Origin: Eubacterium sp. | GTDB taxonomy: Bacteria; Bacillota; Clostridia; Lachnospirales; Lachnospiraceae | Direction of reading: 5' to 3' | NCBI GenBank assembly: GCA_024681515.1 | Contig: JAILAR010000136.1 | Coordinates: forward strand, 1-46,462 | DNA length: 46,462 nucleotides | Notes under the pieces: generated by a model | The model's database searches: none | The model's input: only the letters and a program-made list of their open reading frames with translations | Told to the model about the DNA's origin: nothing | In this document: piece by piece, positions 9,476 to 18,243 of the stretch | Layout: each line of letters starts with the position of its first letter | Numbering within the stretch: position 1 is the stretch's first letter | Translations under genes and position numbers: made by a program

Positions 9476-9966
9476 GCGTTTGCTCCTTTCTCTGCATCCT
9501 GGTAGGAAGCTACGATGTCATGCACCTGGTTTACGGATACCTTCGGGTATACCTTTCCGTTGATGCTGACCGCCGGAGCGATACCGCAGGCTCCGATGCA
9601 GCGGAGCGCGTCGATGGTAAAGAGTCCGTCCTCCGTGGTCTGTCCGGGGCCGACGCCCAGCAGCTCGGAGAACTTGTCGATCACCTGCTGTGCACCCTTG
9701 ACGTAGCAAGCGGTTCCCAGGCAGCAGCCGATGACATATTTTCCCTTTGGTTTAAGTGAGAAGAAGGAGTAGAATGTGACTACTCCGTAGATCTCTGCTA
9801 CAGAGATTCCGGTCTTTTCGGAGACGACCTCCTGGACCTCCAGCGGGATGTATCCATATTCGTTCTGGATATCGCTGAGGATCATCATGAGAGGGGTCTT
9901 CTCGTCCTTATAACGGTCGCAGATCTCTCGGATCCTTGCCGCAGCGGCGGCATTTAACTTCCCCAT
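9472..9966 (-). CDS. hydC: Hydrogenase [2Fe-2S] subunit HydC/HndA (NuoE-like)
   Basis: Thioredoxin-fold [2Fe-2S] subunit of 164 residues, related to NuoE of complex I. The cluster ligands lie in [12 protein letters not shown] and CIGACGIAP. The start at 9966 is chosen because AGGAGG lies seven bases upstream and the protein then begins at the usual NuoE start; the frame stays open upstream to 10074, but that part would lie across the promoter and is not family-like. It is the first gene of the operon and its stop overlaps the hydB start. Confidence 0.95.
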   Translation of the reverse strand: MGKLNAAAAARIREICDRYKDEKTPLMMILSDIQNEYGYIPLEVQEVVSEKTGISVAEIYGVVTFYSFFSLKPKGKYVIGCCLGTACYVKGAQQVIDKFSELLGVGPGQTTEDGLFTIDALRCIGACGIAPAVSINGKVYPKVSVNQVHDIVASYQDAEKGANA

Positions 9967-10002
9967 AGGTTTCCCTCCTGAAATATAGAATAAGACACAT
10001 CT

Positions 10003-10031
10003 ATCATACCAAAAAAGAGGGTATTTCACAA
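10003..10031 (-). promoter_or_regulatory. Promoter of the hydCBA operon
   Basis: Minus strand: TTGTGA (-35, 10026-10031), exactly 17 bases, TATGAT (-10, 10003-10008). It sits about 37 bases before the hydC start with the AGGAGG site between. Confidence 0.75.
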
Positions 10032-10052
10032 GGAAAAATAAGGTGCCCGGGC

Positions 10053-10093
10053 AAAAAAATAAGCTGCCGGGCATTCCGCCTGACAGCTTATTT
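10053..10093 (-). terminator. Terminator of the secreted-protein gene
   Basis: Read on the minus strand, AAATAAGCTGtCaGGC pairs with GCCcGgCAGCTTATTT across a five-base loop and runs into a T tract. It lies about 40 bases past the stop at 10136 and just upstream of the hydCBA promoter. Confidence 0.8.
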
Positions 10094-10135
10094 GATTTGG
10101 TTTTAATTTAGTTTACGATACCTGGTTTCTGATAT

Positions 10136-11341
10136 TTAATTGTTTTCCAGATTGTCATAATCATACTCTTCGTATCCGGGCATTCCGGGGAACGGCATTG
10201 TGAATACCTGTGTTACATCACTGGAGATCACGCCTGCATCAACCAGAGCCTGATAGAACGGCTTGCCTGTGACATCGGTGTGGAACCAGCATTCCATCGT
10301 ATCCAGAGCGATCAGAGCCTTGTAGTTGGATCCGTCAACCGAGAAGGTCATCTTTTCGTCGGTAACTGCGAACTTGGAGAAGGTGGAGTTGCCGATCTTT
10401 ACCTTGTAGTTGTAATTTGCTCCGTCTGCAAGTCCGACTACGCTGAGAGCGTTGAACAGCTTCTGTGTGGAACCGGAACCGGTTACAACGACTTTCTTGG
10501 TCTTGCATCTTGCCACATATTCAACCAGCGGTTCGTCGTCGATGGCGATGTAATCACCATTGGTTTCATCTTCAACGTGCTTGATGGTCTTTGCAACGCC
10601 GTCCACATACATTACCTTGGTGGTGCCGGGCTCAGTAGCCATGGTCAGGAACAGATCCATATCCTCGGCTGCATCCTTCTTGTTCTTATCCGTAATGGTG
10701 AACTCGATGCTTCCTTCGATGGTAGCGGAAGGAACAACATGTGTCTGAGCTTTCGGATTACCGCTGGAGTCAAATGAGAAGACCGTACTGTCAATCCACT
10801 TGATGGTCCATACGTCTAAATATCCTTTTTCATCAAAATGGTAGATCTTGGTAGCAATCTTGAACCAGCCGTCTTTTACATATTCGCCGGACTTACCGCT
10901 CTTGCCGTACCACCATTTGCCGTCTTTGGTCTGATGCCAGCCATAGCCCGAATCGACCATCTTACCGCTCTTGGCAAACTTGTAGCCACCGAAGAACTGA
11001 TCGGTGATCAGATAACCGTCTGCGTCAAAGTAGTACCAGTCACCGTCGATCTTCTGCCACTTCTTCTTTGCGCACCAATCGCCATACCCGTACATCCACT
11101 TGCCATCTGTGTTGATCCATTTGGCCTTCGTCTTAACGCCGTCCCAGTAGCCGTTGGCTCTGATCCAGTAACCGTTGATCCATTCCTTCTCAGCATAGGA
11201 ACCGTCGCTGAATCTGTACCAGTAACCCTTCTTGCTGTTTACCCATTTTCCGCTTACCTTTGCCTCAGATCCGAAAGCGGGAGCTAAGGACGCTGCTGCA
11301 AGAACAGCGGCAAGCGCAACATACTTGAACTGTTTCTTCAT
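10136..11341 (-). CDS. Secreted protein with choline-binding-like repeats and an unknown C-terminal domain
   Basis: Exported 401-residue protein, probably attached non-covalently to the cell wall. Residues 1-28 form a signal peptide (Lys-rich start, Ala/Leu core, likely cleavage after GSEA). Residues about 30-200 are Trp/Tyr-rich tandem units such as GYWYRFSDGSYAEKEW, GDWYYFDADGYLITDQ and GKWWYGKSG, which resemble glucan- or choline-binding repeats. Residues about 200-400 form a beta-rich region I do not recognise, ending in an acidic tail (YEEYDYDNLENN). The start has AGGAGG nine bases upstream. It is monocistronic with its own terminator. No catalytic motif is seen, so a binding or structural role is more likely than an enzyme. 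Confidence 0.85.
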   Translation of the reverse strand: MKKQFKYVALAAVLAAASLAPAFGSEAKVSGKWVNSKKGYWYRFSDGSYAEKEWINGYWIRANGYWDGVKTKAKWINTDGKWMYGYGDWCAKKKWQKIDGDWYYFDADGYLITDQFFGGYKFAKSGKMVDSGYGWHQTKDGKWWYGKSGKSGEYVKDGWFKIATKIYHFDEKGYLDVWTIKWIDSTVFSFDSSGNPKAQTHVVPSATIEGSIEFTITDKNKKDAAEDMDLFLTMATEPGTTKVMYVDGVAKTIKHVEDETNGDYIAIDDEPLVEYVARCKTKKVVVTGSGSTQKLFNALSVVGLADGANYNYKVKIGNSTFSKFAVTDEKMTFSVDGSNYKALIALDTMECWFHTDVTGKPFYQALVDAGVISSDVTQVFTMPFPGMPGYEEYDYDNLENN

Positions 11342-11641
11342 TTCATAATCCTCCTGTGTAATATTTGCTCATTTTTTCATGGATCTGTATTCCATGAAGC
11401 GATGAATCTACCCTACTACTAAACAAGATATTATCACTGTACGGGAAGAAAAACAACAGGTTGTTCCCAAAGAAATTGTATAAAAATCGAATAACTAAGA
11501 TCAATATCTGTATAAAACAGCAGAATCCTGACATATTATAATAGTTATAATTGCGTATTTTGATGAGATGAGTTAAAATAAACTCTGTGTGGCTAAGTCA
11601 CGGAATTATGAAGTTTCGGATACATGACAAGAGGAACGAGC
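11342..11641. other. AT-rich divergent intergenic region (300 bases)
   Basis: Separates the secreted-protein gene (minus) from the lipid block (plus). It is distinctly richer in A+T than the flanking genes. It holds the plus-strand promoter at 11551-11579 and several TATAAT-like strings (around 11545). I found no confident minus-strand promoter, no ORF and no clear RNA. Confidence 0.6.
11551..11579 (+). promoter_or_regulatory. Likely promoter of the lipid gene block
   Basis: TTGCGT (11551-11556), a 17-base spacer and TAAAAT (11574-11579) lie about 60 bases before the acyl-activating enzyme. Other AT-rich -10-like strings nearby make the choice uncertain. Confidence 0.5.
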
Positions 11642-13297
11642 ATGAGAAATAAGAAATATCCCTATTATGAGAATCCTGAGATCCGCGACCTGAAAGATCT
11701 TCTGGCGGTTAAAGCAGAGGCACATCCGGATAAGTCTGCCTTTATCTATCCCGTGAAGGGCGGCGAGATGAACAAGGACTATATTGATCTTTACAATGAT
11801 GTAAATGCTTTGGGTACCTGGATGTATGCGCGGAAGCTGCAGGGGAAAAATATCGCCATCATCGGTGAGAACTCCTACGAATGGATCGTAACATTTCTTG
11901 CGGCAGTCTGCGGCGGTCTGGTTGCAGTTGCCATCGATAAGGGGCTTCCGGAGGATGAGATCCAGGAGCTGCTGAAAAAAGGAAAATGCGATGCGGTCAT
12001 GGTCAGCGGCTCCTGCAGATCCAAGATCCGGAAAAAATCCGGACGAAGGATCTACTGCATGGATGATTTTGAGGCGTATCTTGACGAAGGCCGCGGCCAG
12101 CTGAACAAGGGGAAGACCGATTATAAAAAATACAATGTGCAGCCGGACAGAACGGCGGCGATCCTCTTTACTTCGGGTACCTCCGGTTTCAGCAAGGGTG
12201 TGGAACTGACGAATAAGAATATCGCCTTCGAAATCAACAATACCTGCAAGTTGTTCCGCCTGGAAGGAAATGTTCTTGCGGTACTTCCGTTCCATCATGC
12301 TTTCGGACTGATCGTCGGTATCATGATGGTGCTTTACCATGGGCAGACGGTCTTTATCAATAAGAGCCTGAAATTGGTGAAGAATAACATGGAGGAATTC
12401 CAACCTCAGACCATGTTTCTGGTTCCGCTTTTTGTGGAATTCTTCCATCGTCAGATCTGGGCGGAGATCCGGAAGCGCGGCAAGGAGAAAGCGTTCCGAA
12501 CTCTGATGAAGAGTACCAACGCCATCCGGAAGATCGGTATCGATGTACGAAAACTGACCTACGATTCCATCCGCAAGGTGTTCGGCGGAAATCTGCAGTA
12601 TATCATCTGCGGTGGAGCACCGTTGGATCCCATGTATGTACAGGAATTCCGAACCTGGGGGATCGAGATCCTGAACGGTTACGGAACTACGGAGTGTTCG
12701 CCTTGTACGGCAGTGAACCGTCCGTTCCATCATCTGGACGGATCCGTGGGACAGATCGTTCCGGGAGTCGACGCACGGATCACGGATGAGGGAGAAGTGG
12801 TCTTCCGCGGAGATCTGGTCATGAAAGGGTACTACAACGATCCGGAAGCTACGGATCTGGTACTGAAGGATGGCTGGTATCATACGGGCGATCTCGGATA
12901 CATTACGGATGACGGCTTTATCATGCTGACGGGTCGTAAGAAGAATCTGATCATTCTGTCTAACGGAGAGAATATCTCACCGGAGGAACTGGAAATGGAT
13001 CTGGCCAGGGACGATGCGGTGCAGGAAGTTCTGGTTTATGATGAGCAGTCGAAGATCATAGCGGAGATCTTCCCGGTGGAAGAGCATTTGGGAGATCAGG
13101 AATACTTCGACGCCCTGAAGGATAAGGTAAATAAGGGACGGCCGCTGTACAAGCAGATCGTCCGTGTAAAACTCAGGGATGAGGAATTCATCAAGAATGC
13201 CAGCATGAAGATCGTGCGGCATAAAAACATTTTCCCGACGGCCGGTAATTCCGGGTCAAATATCGGCTCCAATATCGGCTCCAATATCGAAGAGTAG
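11642..13297 (+). CDS. AMP-forming acyl-CoA/acyl-ACP synthetase (FadD-like)
   Basis: ANL-superfamily ligase of 551 residues that would activate a carboxylic acid, probably a long-chain fatty acid, through an acyl-adenylate. Motifs in order: TSGTSGFSKGVELT (ATP phosphate loop), YGTTECSP, DGWYHTGDLGY and GRKKNLIILSNGENISPEELE, with a C-terminal SMKIVR lysine in the A10 position. The start at 11642 is preferred over the in-frame ATG at 11624 because only it has a ribosome site (AGAGGA). The first gene of a same-strand series leading to FakA, PlsX and ACP, it may load CoA or ACP; the acceptor cannot be told from sequence. The C-terminus ends in a short repeat, SNIGSNIGSNI, coded by 12-bp tandem units. 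Confidence 0.88.
   Translation: MRNKKYPYYENPEIRDLKDLLAVKAEAHPDKSAFIYPVKGGEMNKDYIDLYNDVNALGTWMYARKLQGKNIAIIGENSYEWIVTFLAAVCGGLVAVAIDKGLPEDEIQELLKKGKCDAVMVSGSCRSKIRKKSGRRIYCMDDFEAYLDEGRGQLNKGKTDYKKYNVQPDRTAAILFTSGTSGFSKGVELTNKNIAFEINNTCKLFRLEGNVLAVLPFHHAFGLIVGIMMVLYHGQTVFINKSLKLVKNNMEEFQPQTMFLVPLFVEFFHRQIWAEIRKRGKEKAFRTLMKSTNAIRKIGIDVRKLTYDSIRKVFGGNLQYIICGGAPLDPMYVQEFRTWGIEILNGYGTTECSPCTAVNRPFHHLDGSVGQIVPGVDARITDEGEVVFRGDLVMKGYYNDPEATDLVLKDGWYHTGDLGYITDDGFIMLTGRKKNLIILSNGENISPEELEMDLARDDAVQEVLVYDEQSKIIAEIFPVEEHLGDQEYFDALKDKVNKGRPLYKQIVRVKLRDEEFIKNASMKIVRHKNIFPTAGNSGSNIGSNIGSNIEE
13256..13290 (+). repeat. 12-bp tandem repeat in the 3' end of the acyl synthetase gene
   Basis: Three units of TCCAATATCGGC (the first TCAAATATCGGC, the last truncated) encode S-N-I-G steps at the very C-terminus, beyond the last conserved motif. 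Copy-number change would stay in frame. Confidence 0.8.
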
Positions 13298-13349
13298 ATA
13301 AAGGATCAGATACAAAATCAATTCAAACAATAAACTCGGAGGACATGAA

Positions 13350-14219
13350 ATGTTAGTTCTTTTTACGGATACCGATACGGATCTTACACCGCAGGAAGCG
13401 GAAGAACTCGGATATCGGATGATCAGCATGCCCTATTCCATCAGTGGGACAGAGACCTATCCATATGTGGATTTTCAGGACTTTGATTCCCACGGGTTTT
13501 ATCAGCAGCTGAGAGAGGGAACACTGCCTTCTACCAGCGCCATCAATCCCATGAACTATATGGAGTATTTTGAACCGGTATTTGCGGAGGGAAATGATAT
13601 CCTGTATGTGCATTTCTCCCGGGCCATGTCGGCAACCTTTGCGGCCATGGATCAGGCGGTGGAAGAGCTGAGGGTAAAGTACCCGCAGCGGAAGTTTTAT
13701 ACCGTTGACACGAAGGGGATCACCATCGGCAGCCTGAATATCGTGAAGGAGATCGGAGATCTTTACAAAGCTGGGAAGGATATAAACGAGATCCTGGCCT
13801 GGGCAAAGGAGGAAGTGGATCGCTTTGCGGTTTACTTCTTTGCGGACAATCTGACCTTCTTCCGCCGCAGCGGACGGGTGTCCGGTATGGCAGGTGTCAT
13901 GGGAAATATGATCGGTGTACGTCCCATCATCCACATGGATGAGAACGGAAAGATGGTCAGCATCGGAAAAGAACGGGGACGGATCAACGCCATCGAGCGT
14001 CTGGTCGCTTATGTGGAGGAACTTGCGGATGATATCTACAGCCACAGGGTGATCGTGGCACATGCAGATGCTCCGGAGCTGGCGAAGAAGCTGGCGGATC
14101 TTCTGATCGAAAAATTCGGTGTGAAGCTTCGGATCGAGATCACCGTTGTCAATCCGACCGCCGGAAGTCACTGCGGTCCGGATACGGTGGGCGTCAGCTT
14201 CCATGCAAAACACAGATAG
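13350..14219 (+). CDS. DegV family fatty-acid-binding protein (FakB type)
   Basis: DegV-fold protein of 289 residues. Family members bind one fatty acid and present it to FakA for phosphorylation. It begins with a DegV-like strand and Thr-rich loop (LFTDTDTDLTP), has the STSAINP segment for carboxylate binding, the FFRRSGRVSG motif, and a C-terminal GPDTVGVSFH matching the family's GPG(T)xG region. GGAGG lies seven bases before the start. It is the first of two DegV genes around the FakA-like gene; the two proteins differ clearly, which suggests preference for different fatty acids (inference). Confidence 0.88.
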   Translation: MLVLFTDTDTDLTPQEAEELGYRMISMPYSISGTETYPYVDFQDFDSHGFYQQLREGTLPSTSAINPMNYMEYFEPVFAEGNDILYVHFSRAMSATFAAMDQAVEELRVKYPQRKFYTVDTKGITIGSLNIVKEIGDLYKAGKDINEILAWAKEEVDRFAVYFFADNLTFFRRSGRVSGMAGVMGNMIGVRPIIHMDENGKMVSIGKERGRINAIERLVAYVEELADDIYSHRVIVAHADAPELAKKLADLLIEKFGVKLRIEITVVNPTAGSHCGPDTVGVSFHAKHR

Positions 14220-14232
14220 AAATGATAGGGAT

Positions 14233-14280
14233 AAAAGCCTGGTTCTGCGAATGGTTGACCGTCGCGGGCTCCGGGCTTTT
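14233..14280 (+). terminator. Terminator-like hairpin after the first DegV gene
   Basis: AAAAGCCTGG pairs with CCGGGCTTTT (one wobble), with an inner stem CTGCGA/TCGCGG. Only four T residues follow, so termination may be partial and the downstream genes could still be co-transcribed. Confidence 0.5.
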
Positions 14281-14340
14281 GCGCGTAAAATGAGGCATGG
14301 CTCAAAAACGGAATAGGTAATATGAACCGAGGGGGAGCAT

Positions 14341-15465
14341 ATGATCAAGATCAGAGAGGTGAAGACGAAGAAGGAACAACGCGCATTTGTGCATTTTCCT
14401 CTAAAACTGTATAAAGGAAACGAATACTATGTGCCCATGTTCTACGGCGGCGAATTCGATATTTTCGATCCGGAGTATCCGTTCAACAAAGTATGCGATA
14501 CTGCATGCTTCCTGGCTTTGAAGGACGGAGAGGTGGTAGGACGGATCCAGGGCATCATCCAACGGGAAGCAAACGAAAAATGGGGACAGAAACGTGTCCG
14601 TTTCACCCGTTTCGATGCCATTGACGATGTGAATGTTGCAGCGGCTCTCTTTCAGCGTTTGGAGCGCTGGGCCCGGGAGAAGGGGATGGAGGAACTGGTC
14701 GGTCCTCTCGGTTATTCGGATCTGGAACGGGAAGGTCTCTTAGTGGAAGGCTTTGACCAGCCCCAGACCTTTGAGGAGCAGTACAATTACCCGTATTATC
14801 AGAAATTACTCGAGGCATATGGTTTCGAGAAGGATGCGGACTGGCTGGAGTTCCAGCTCCGCGCACCGGAGGAGCGTGCGGATCAGCTGGTGGAGATCAG
14901 CAGGCGCCTTCTGGATCGTTTCGGTCTGGAACTGGTTCAGGCGAAGTCCAATCAGGAAATAATCGATGATCACATCCATGGTGTGTTCAAGATCGTAGAG
15001 ACGGCGTATTCCAAACTGTATGGAACCATGCCGCTGAATGAGGAGATCATCGATAATTACATCAAGGATTTTAATCTGATCGTCCGGCCCCAGGATCTGG
15101 TGATGCTGTATGACAGGAACCGTCAGATGGTTGCATTTGCCCTTATGTTCCCGTCCATCTCGGAGGCGGTCCAAAAATCCAACGGACACATCACGCCGAT
15201 GTTCCTGAAGCGGTTCCTGCAGGATAAAAAACATCCGAAGGTAATGGATCTGGGACTCATCGGCGTTCTTCCGGAGTATGAGGCAAAGGGCGTGGTCATG
15301 GTGATGATCGGACTGCTGGTGAATCTGCTCATTGAGAGTGATCTGGATCATCTGGAGACGAATCTGATCCTGGAAAATAACTATAATATGCTGAACATCC
15401 TGAAGCATTTCGATAAGCGGCAGAATAAGCGGAGACGCGTGTTCAAAAAGAGGATTGAAAAATAA
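14341..15465 (+). CDS. GNAT-like N-acetyltransferase of the lipid block
   Basis: Cytoplasmic 374-residue protein resembling a family of large GNAT proteins in Firmicutes whose substrate is not known. Near the N-terminus, LALKDGEVVGRIQGIIQ is a GNAT-like strand pair; the second half (MDLGLIGVLPEYEAKGVVMVMIGLL) looks like an acyl-CoA-binding motif A followed by an N-acyltransferase end (LILENNYNMLNILKHF). The start has GAGGGGGAGC eight bases upstream. It lies between DegV and FakA-like genes with short gaps, so a role linked to acyl chains is plausible but not shown. Confidence 0.75.
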   Translation: MIKIREVKTKKEQRAFVHFPLKLYKGNEYYVPMFYGGEFDIFDPEYPFNKVCDTACFLALKDGEVVGRIQGIIQREANEKWGQKRVRFTRFDAIDDVNVAAALFQRLERWAREKGMEELVGPLGYSDLEREGLLVEGFDQPQTFEEQYNYPYYQKLLEAYGFEKDADWLEFQLRAPEERADQLVEISRRLLDRFGLELVQAKSNQEIIDDHIHGVFKIVETAYSKLYGTMPLNEEIIDNYIKDFNLIVRPQDLVMLYDRNRQMVAFALMFPSISEAVQKSNGHITPMFLKRFLQDKKHPKVMDLGLIGVLPEYEAKGVVMVMIGLLVNLLIESDLDHLETNLILENNYNMLNILKHFDKRQNKRRRVFKKRIEK

Positions 15466-15482
15466 ACAGAAACAGGAAACGG

Positions 15483-17255
15483 ATGACCATGAACTATACG
15501 GAATACAAATATATCGACGGAGAAATGTTTGAGATCTTCCTTCTGGGTGGAGCGGCCTGGCTGAAGGCCAATATCCAGAAGGTCAATGATCTGAACGTTT
15601 TCCCGATCCCGGACGGGGATACCGGGGATAATATGTATCTGACGATTTTAGGTGGTATCCGGGAGATGCAGAGGGAGGATAGTCCGCTTCTCTGGCGGAA
15701 GGCGGAGGCACTTTCCAGAGGAATGCTGCTGGCAGCCCGGGGCAACAGCGGCGTCATCCTGTCCCAGCTTTTTGCCGGGCTTTGTGCAGCACTTCGGGAG
15801 AAGGAACGTGTGACACTTCAGGAGCTGACGGAGGCCTTTAATGCAGGGGTGGAACGGGCGTATGAGACTGTGGTAACGCCGGTGGAGGGGACCATTCTTA
15901 CGGTGGCCCGGGAATCCACACAGCTGCTTCGTTTCTCGGATGAGGATACGACGCTGGGAGAGTACGCGGATTATATGCTGGAGGTCATGCATGATTCGCT
16001 GGCCAATACTCCGGAACTTCTGGATGTTCTGAAGGAGGCCGGCGTGGTTGACAGCGGCGGCGCGGGACTCTATATGATCGCAGAGGGTGTTGCAGGCGTG
16101 GTCAACGGGGAGAAGAAAGCCGTACAGTCTTCTGCAGAGGAGAGCGGTGTGGCGGCAGAACCTGCCGCAGCGGCCCCGAAGATGGATCTGTCGCTTTTTA
16201 CCGCGGACAGCAGGCTGGAGTTCGGCTACTGTACGGAATTCCTGCTCCGGCTGATGCATGCGAAGACCGATGTGGAGCATTTTGATGAAAAGGTGATCAT
16301 CGATTATCTGTCCACCATCGGAGATTCCATCGTATGCTTCAAGGATGACACTATCGTGAAGGTGCATGTGCATACCATGACGCCCTCAAAGGCCATGGAG
16401 TTCTGCCAGCAGTTCGGTGAATTCCTGACGCTTAAGATCGAAAATATGATGCTGCAGCATAACAACCATGTGATCCAGCTGGCGGAGAAACAGGAGACGG
16501 CGGATCCGGCTGCGGAGGGGTCACAGGATGAGCTGCTGCTCAGGCACACTGAGAAGAGAGAGAGTTCCATCCCCGTCGTAAAAAAGAAACGCAGTAAGTA
16601 CGCCACCTGTGTAGTGACCAACGGACAGGGGATCATAGACATTTTCAGGGAAATGGGTGCGGACGAGATCCTGGTGGGCGGACAGGGAAAGAACCCTTCG
16701 GCGCAGGATTTCATGGACTGCTTCGATCGGCTGAACGCAGATGCGATCTTTGTCTTCCCGAATAATGCGAATATCGTTATGGCGGCGGAACAGGCGGCTT
16801 CCCTGTATAAGGACTCGAAGGTGTACGTGATCCCTTCCAGGAGTCTGGGACAGGCCTACACGGCCATGTCCATGTTGGATATCAGTTTTGATACTGCAGA
16901 AGAGGTTCGGGACAACTTCATCGCAAATATGGAATATGCGGAAACAGGTATGGTCTGCAAGGCATGCAGGGAGTACGAGTCCATGGAGTTCACGGTCTCA
17001 GAGGATGACTATCTGGGTATATCCCGAAATCAGTTGATGTCAGCTTCAGCGGATAAGGTGGAGGCTTTGGGAGACCTCTGCGATAAGATGGGGATCGAAG
17101 ACAGGGGCATCGCAACGGTGATCTACGGGGAAGGCATCACGGACGAGGATCGGGATAAGACCCGGAGACTTTTTGCGGAGAAGTGGAAGGATAAGGAGTT
17201 TTACGAGATCGAAGGTCAGCAGGAACTGTATGACATTATTGTAATTCTTGAGTGA
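15483..17255 (+). CDS. fakA: Fatty acid kinase FakA-like protein (DAK2/YloV family)
   Basis: ATP-dependent kinase that phosphorylates FakB-bound fatty acid to acyl-phosphate. The 590 residues show an N-terminal DAK2 domain with the nucleotide/Mg motif PIPDGDTGDNM and ARGNSGVILSQ, then VDSGGAGLYMI, a linker of variable sequence around residues 340-370, and a C-terminal domain (EILVGGQGKNPSAQDF, VFPNNANIVMAAEQAA, VIPSRSLGQAYTAM) typical of YloV proteins. It sits between GNAT and DegV, with the second DegV starting 22 bases after its stop. The start at 15483 fits the AGGAAA upstream; an in-frame ATG two codons later is also possible. Acyl-phosphate made here can feed PlsX, encoded two genes on. 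Confidence 0.9.
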   Translation: MTMNYTEYKYIDGEMFEIFLLGGAAWLKANIQKVNDLNVFPIPDGDTGDNMYLTILGGIREMQREDSPLLWRKAEALSRGMLLAARGNSGVILSQLFAGLCAALREKERVTLQELTEAFNAGVERAYETVVTPVEGTILTVARESTQLLRFSDEDTTLGEYADYMLEVMHDSLANTPELLDVLKEAGVVDSGGAGLYMIAEGVAGVVNGEKKAVQSSAEESGVAAEPAAAAPKMDLSLFTADSRLEFGYCTEFLLRLMHAKTDVEHFDEKVIIDYLSTIGDSIVCFKDDTIVKVHVHTMTPSKAMEFCQQFGEFLTLKIENMMLQHNNHVIQLAEKQETADPAAEGSQDELLLRHTEKRESSIPVVKKKRSKYATCVVTNGQGIIDIFREMGADEILVGGQGKNPSAQDFMDCFDRLNADAIFVFPNNANIVMAAEQAASLYKDSKVYVIPSRSLGQAYTAMSMLDISFDTAEEVRDNFIANMEYAETGMVCKACREYESMEFTVSEDDYLGISRNQLMSASADKVEALGDLCDKMGIEDRGIATVIYGEGITDEDRDKTRRLFAEKWKDKEFYEIEGQQELYDIIVILE

Positions 17256-17277
17256 CAGGCACGAGGGGGGCTATGCT

Positions 17278-18195
17278 ATGAAGAGTTTTGCTGTATTTAC
17301 GGATTCCAGCAGCAACATCACCAGTGAGGAGATGAAACAGGCGGGGATCCGGGAGATCATTCCGTTTCACATTTACATCAATGATAAGGAATATCTGGCC
17401 AGTGGAGACTGGACATACATCAGCGCGAAGGATTATTACGAGATCATTCGAAACGGTGCAAACATGCGGTCTTCTCAGGCAACGGAAGCCCAGTATGAAG
17501 CGGCGTTCCGTGCGGCTCTGGCGGACGGGGAGGATGTGCTGTCCGTTTCCTGTACGGGGGCACTGTCCAATTCGTATAAGGAGAGCATTCGAGCTGCACA
17601 GAAGCTGCAGACAGAGTATCCGGATGCAAAGATCATCTGCATTGACAGCCACGGCTGCATGGATTCCATGGGAATGATGGTGATCGAGGCCTGCAGCAAG
17701 CGGGACCGTGGAGAGAGTATTGACGATGTGGCGGCCTGGATCGAGAAGGAGAAGGATTGCTATAATGAGGTAGGCACGGTGGACCGTCTCAGTTACCTTC
17801 GAAAGGCGGGACGTATCAGCGCATCTGCCGCATTCTTCGGCGGGGCGTTCAGTATCAAACCCATAGTCGTTTATGATGAGATTGGAAATAATGTGGCCAT
17901 TGAAAAAGTTCGGGGACGGAAGACGTCCATGGAACGCACTGCCGAACTCTGTGCAGAGTACATCCGGCCGGAGGGCTGCTCAAATATCGGAATCTCCCAT
18001 GCGGACTGCGAAGAAGATGCAAGGGCGCTGGGTGAGATGATCAAACAGAAGTGTAAGGAAAAGGGGATCAATACGGAGTTCCATTTCCGTTACAGCTTTG
18101 TGGAATCCGGAGTGGGTTCCTCTGTCGGTCCGGGAACGCTGATCGTGGGATTCTATGGAGATCCGCCGATGCGGACCCTTCACAGAAAGAAATAA
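17278..18195 (+). CDS. Second DegV family fatty-acid-binding protein (FakB type)
   Basis: DegV protein of 305 residues directly after the FakA-like gene, a typical FakA/FakB pair. It opens with FTDSSSNITSEE, has the SSQATEAQY ligand loop, VDRLSYLRKAGRISAS, and a C-terminal SSVGPGTLIVGF, all family hallmarks. The start at 17278 is chosen because GAGGGGGG lies nine bases upstream and the protein then begins at the conserved MKSFAVFTDS; the longer in-frame version from 17248 would overlap the fakA 3' end. Likely delivers a fatty acid to FakA and returns the acyl-phosphate. Confidence 0.9.
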   Translation: MKSFAVFTDSSSNITSEEMKQAGIREIIPFHIYINDKEYLASGDWTYISAKDYYEIIRNGANMRSSQATEAQYEAAFRAALADGEDVLSVSCTGALSNSYKESIRAAQKLQTEYPDAKIICIDSHGCMDSMGMMVIEACSKRDRGESIDDVAAWIEKEKDCYNEVGTVDRLSYLRKAGRISASAAFFGGAFSIKPIVVYDEIGNNVAIEKVRGRKTSMERTAELCAEYIRPEGCSNIGISHADCEEDARALGEMIKQKCKEKGINTEFHFRYSFVESGVGSSVGPGTLIVGFYGDPPMRTLHRKK

Positions 18196-18243
18196 ATTTA
18201 CGGGAACGGCGGAAGCAGAAAAACATGAAACAGGAGTTGTAAG

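Noticed and set aside
9967-10074. Longer N-terminus for HydC (start at 10074)
   Set aside because: This stretch contains the promoter and terminator elements, and the extra residues do not resemble NuoE proteins.
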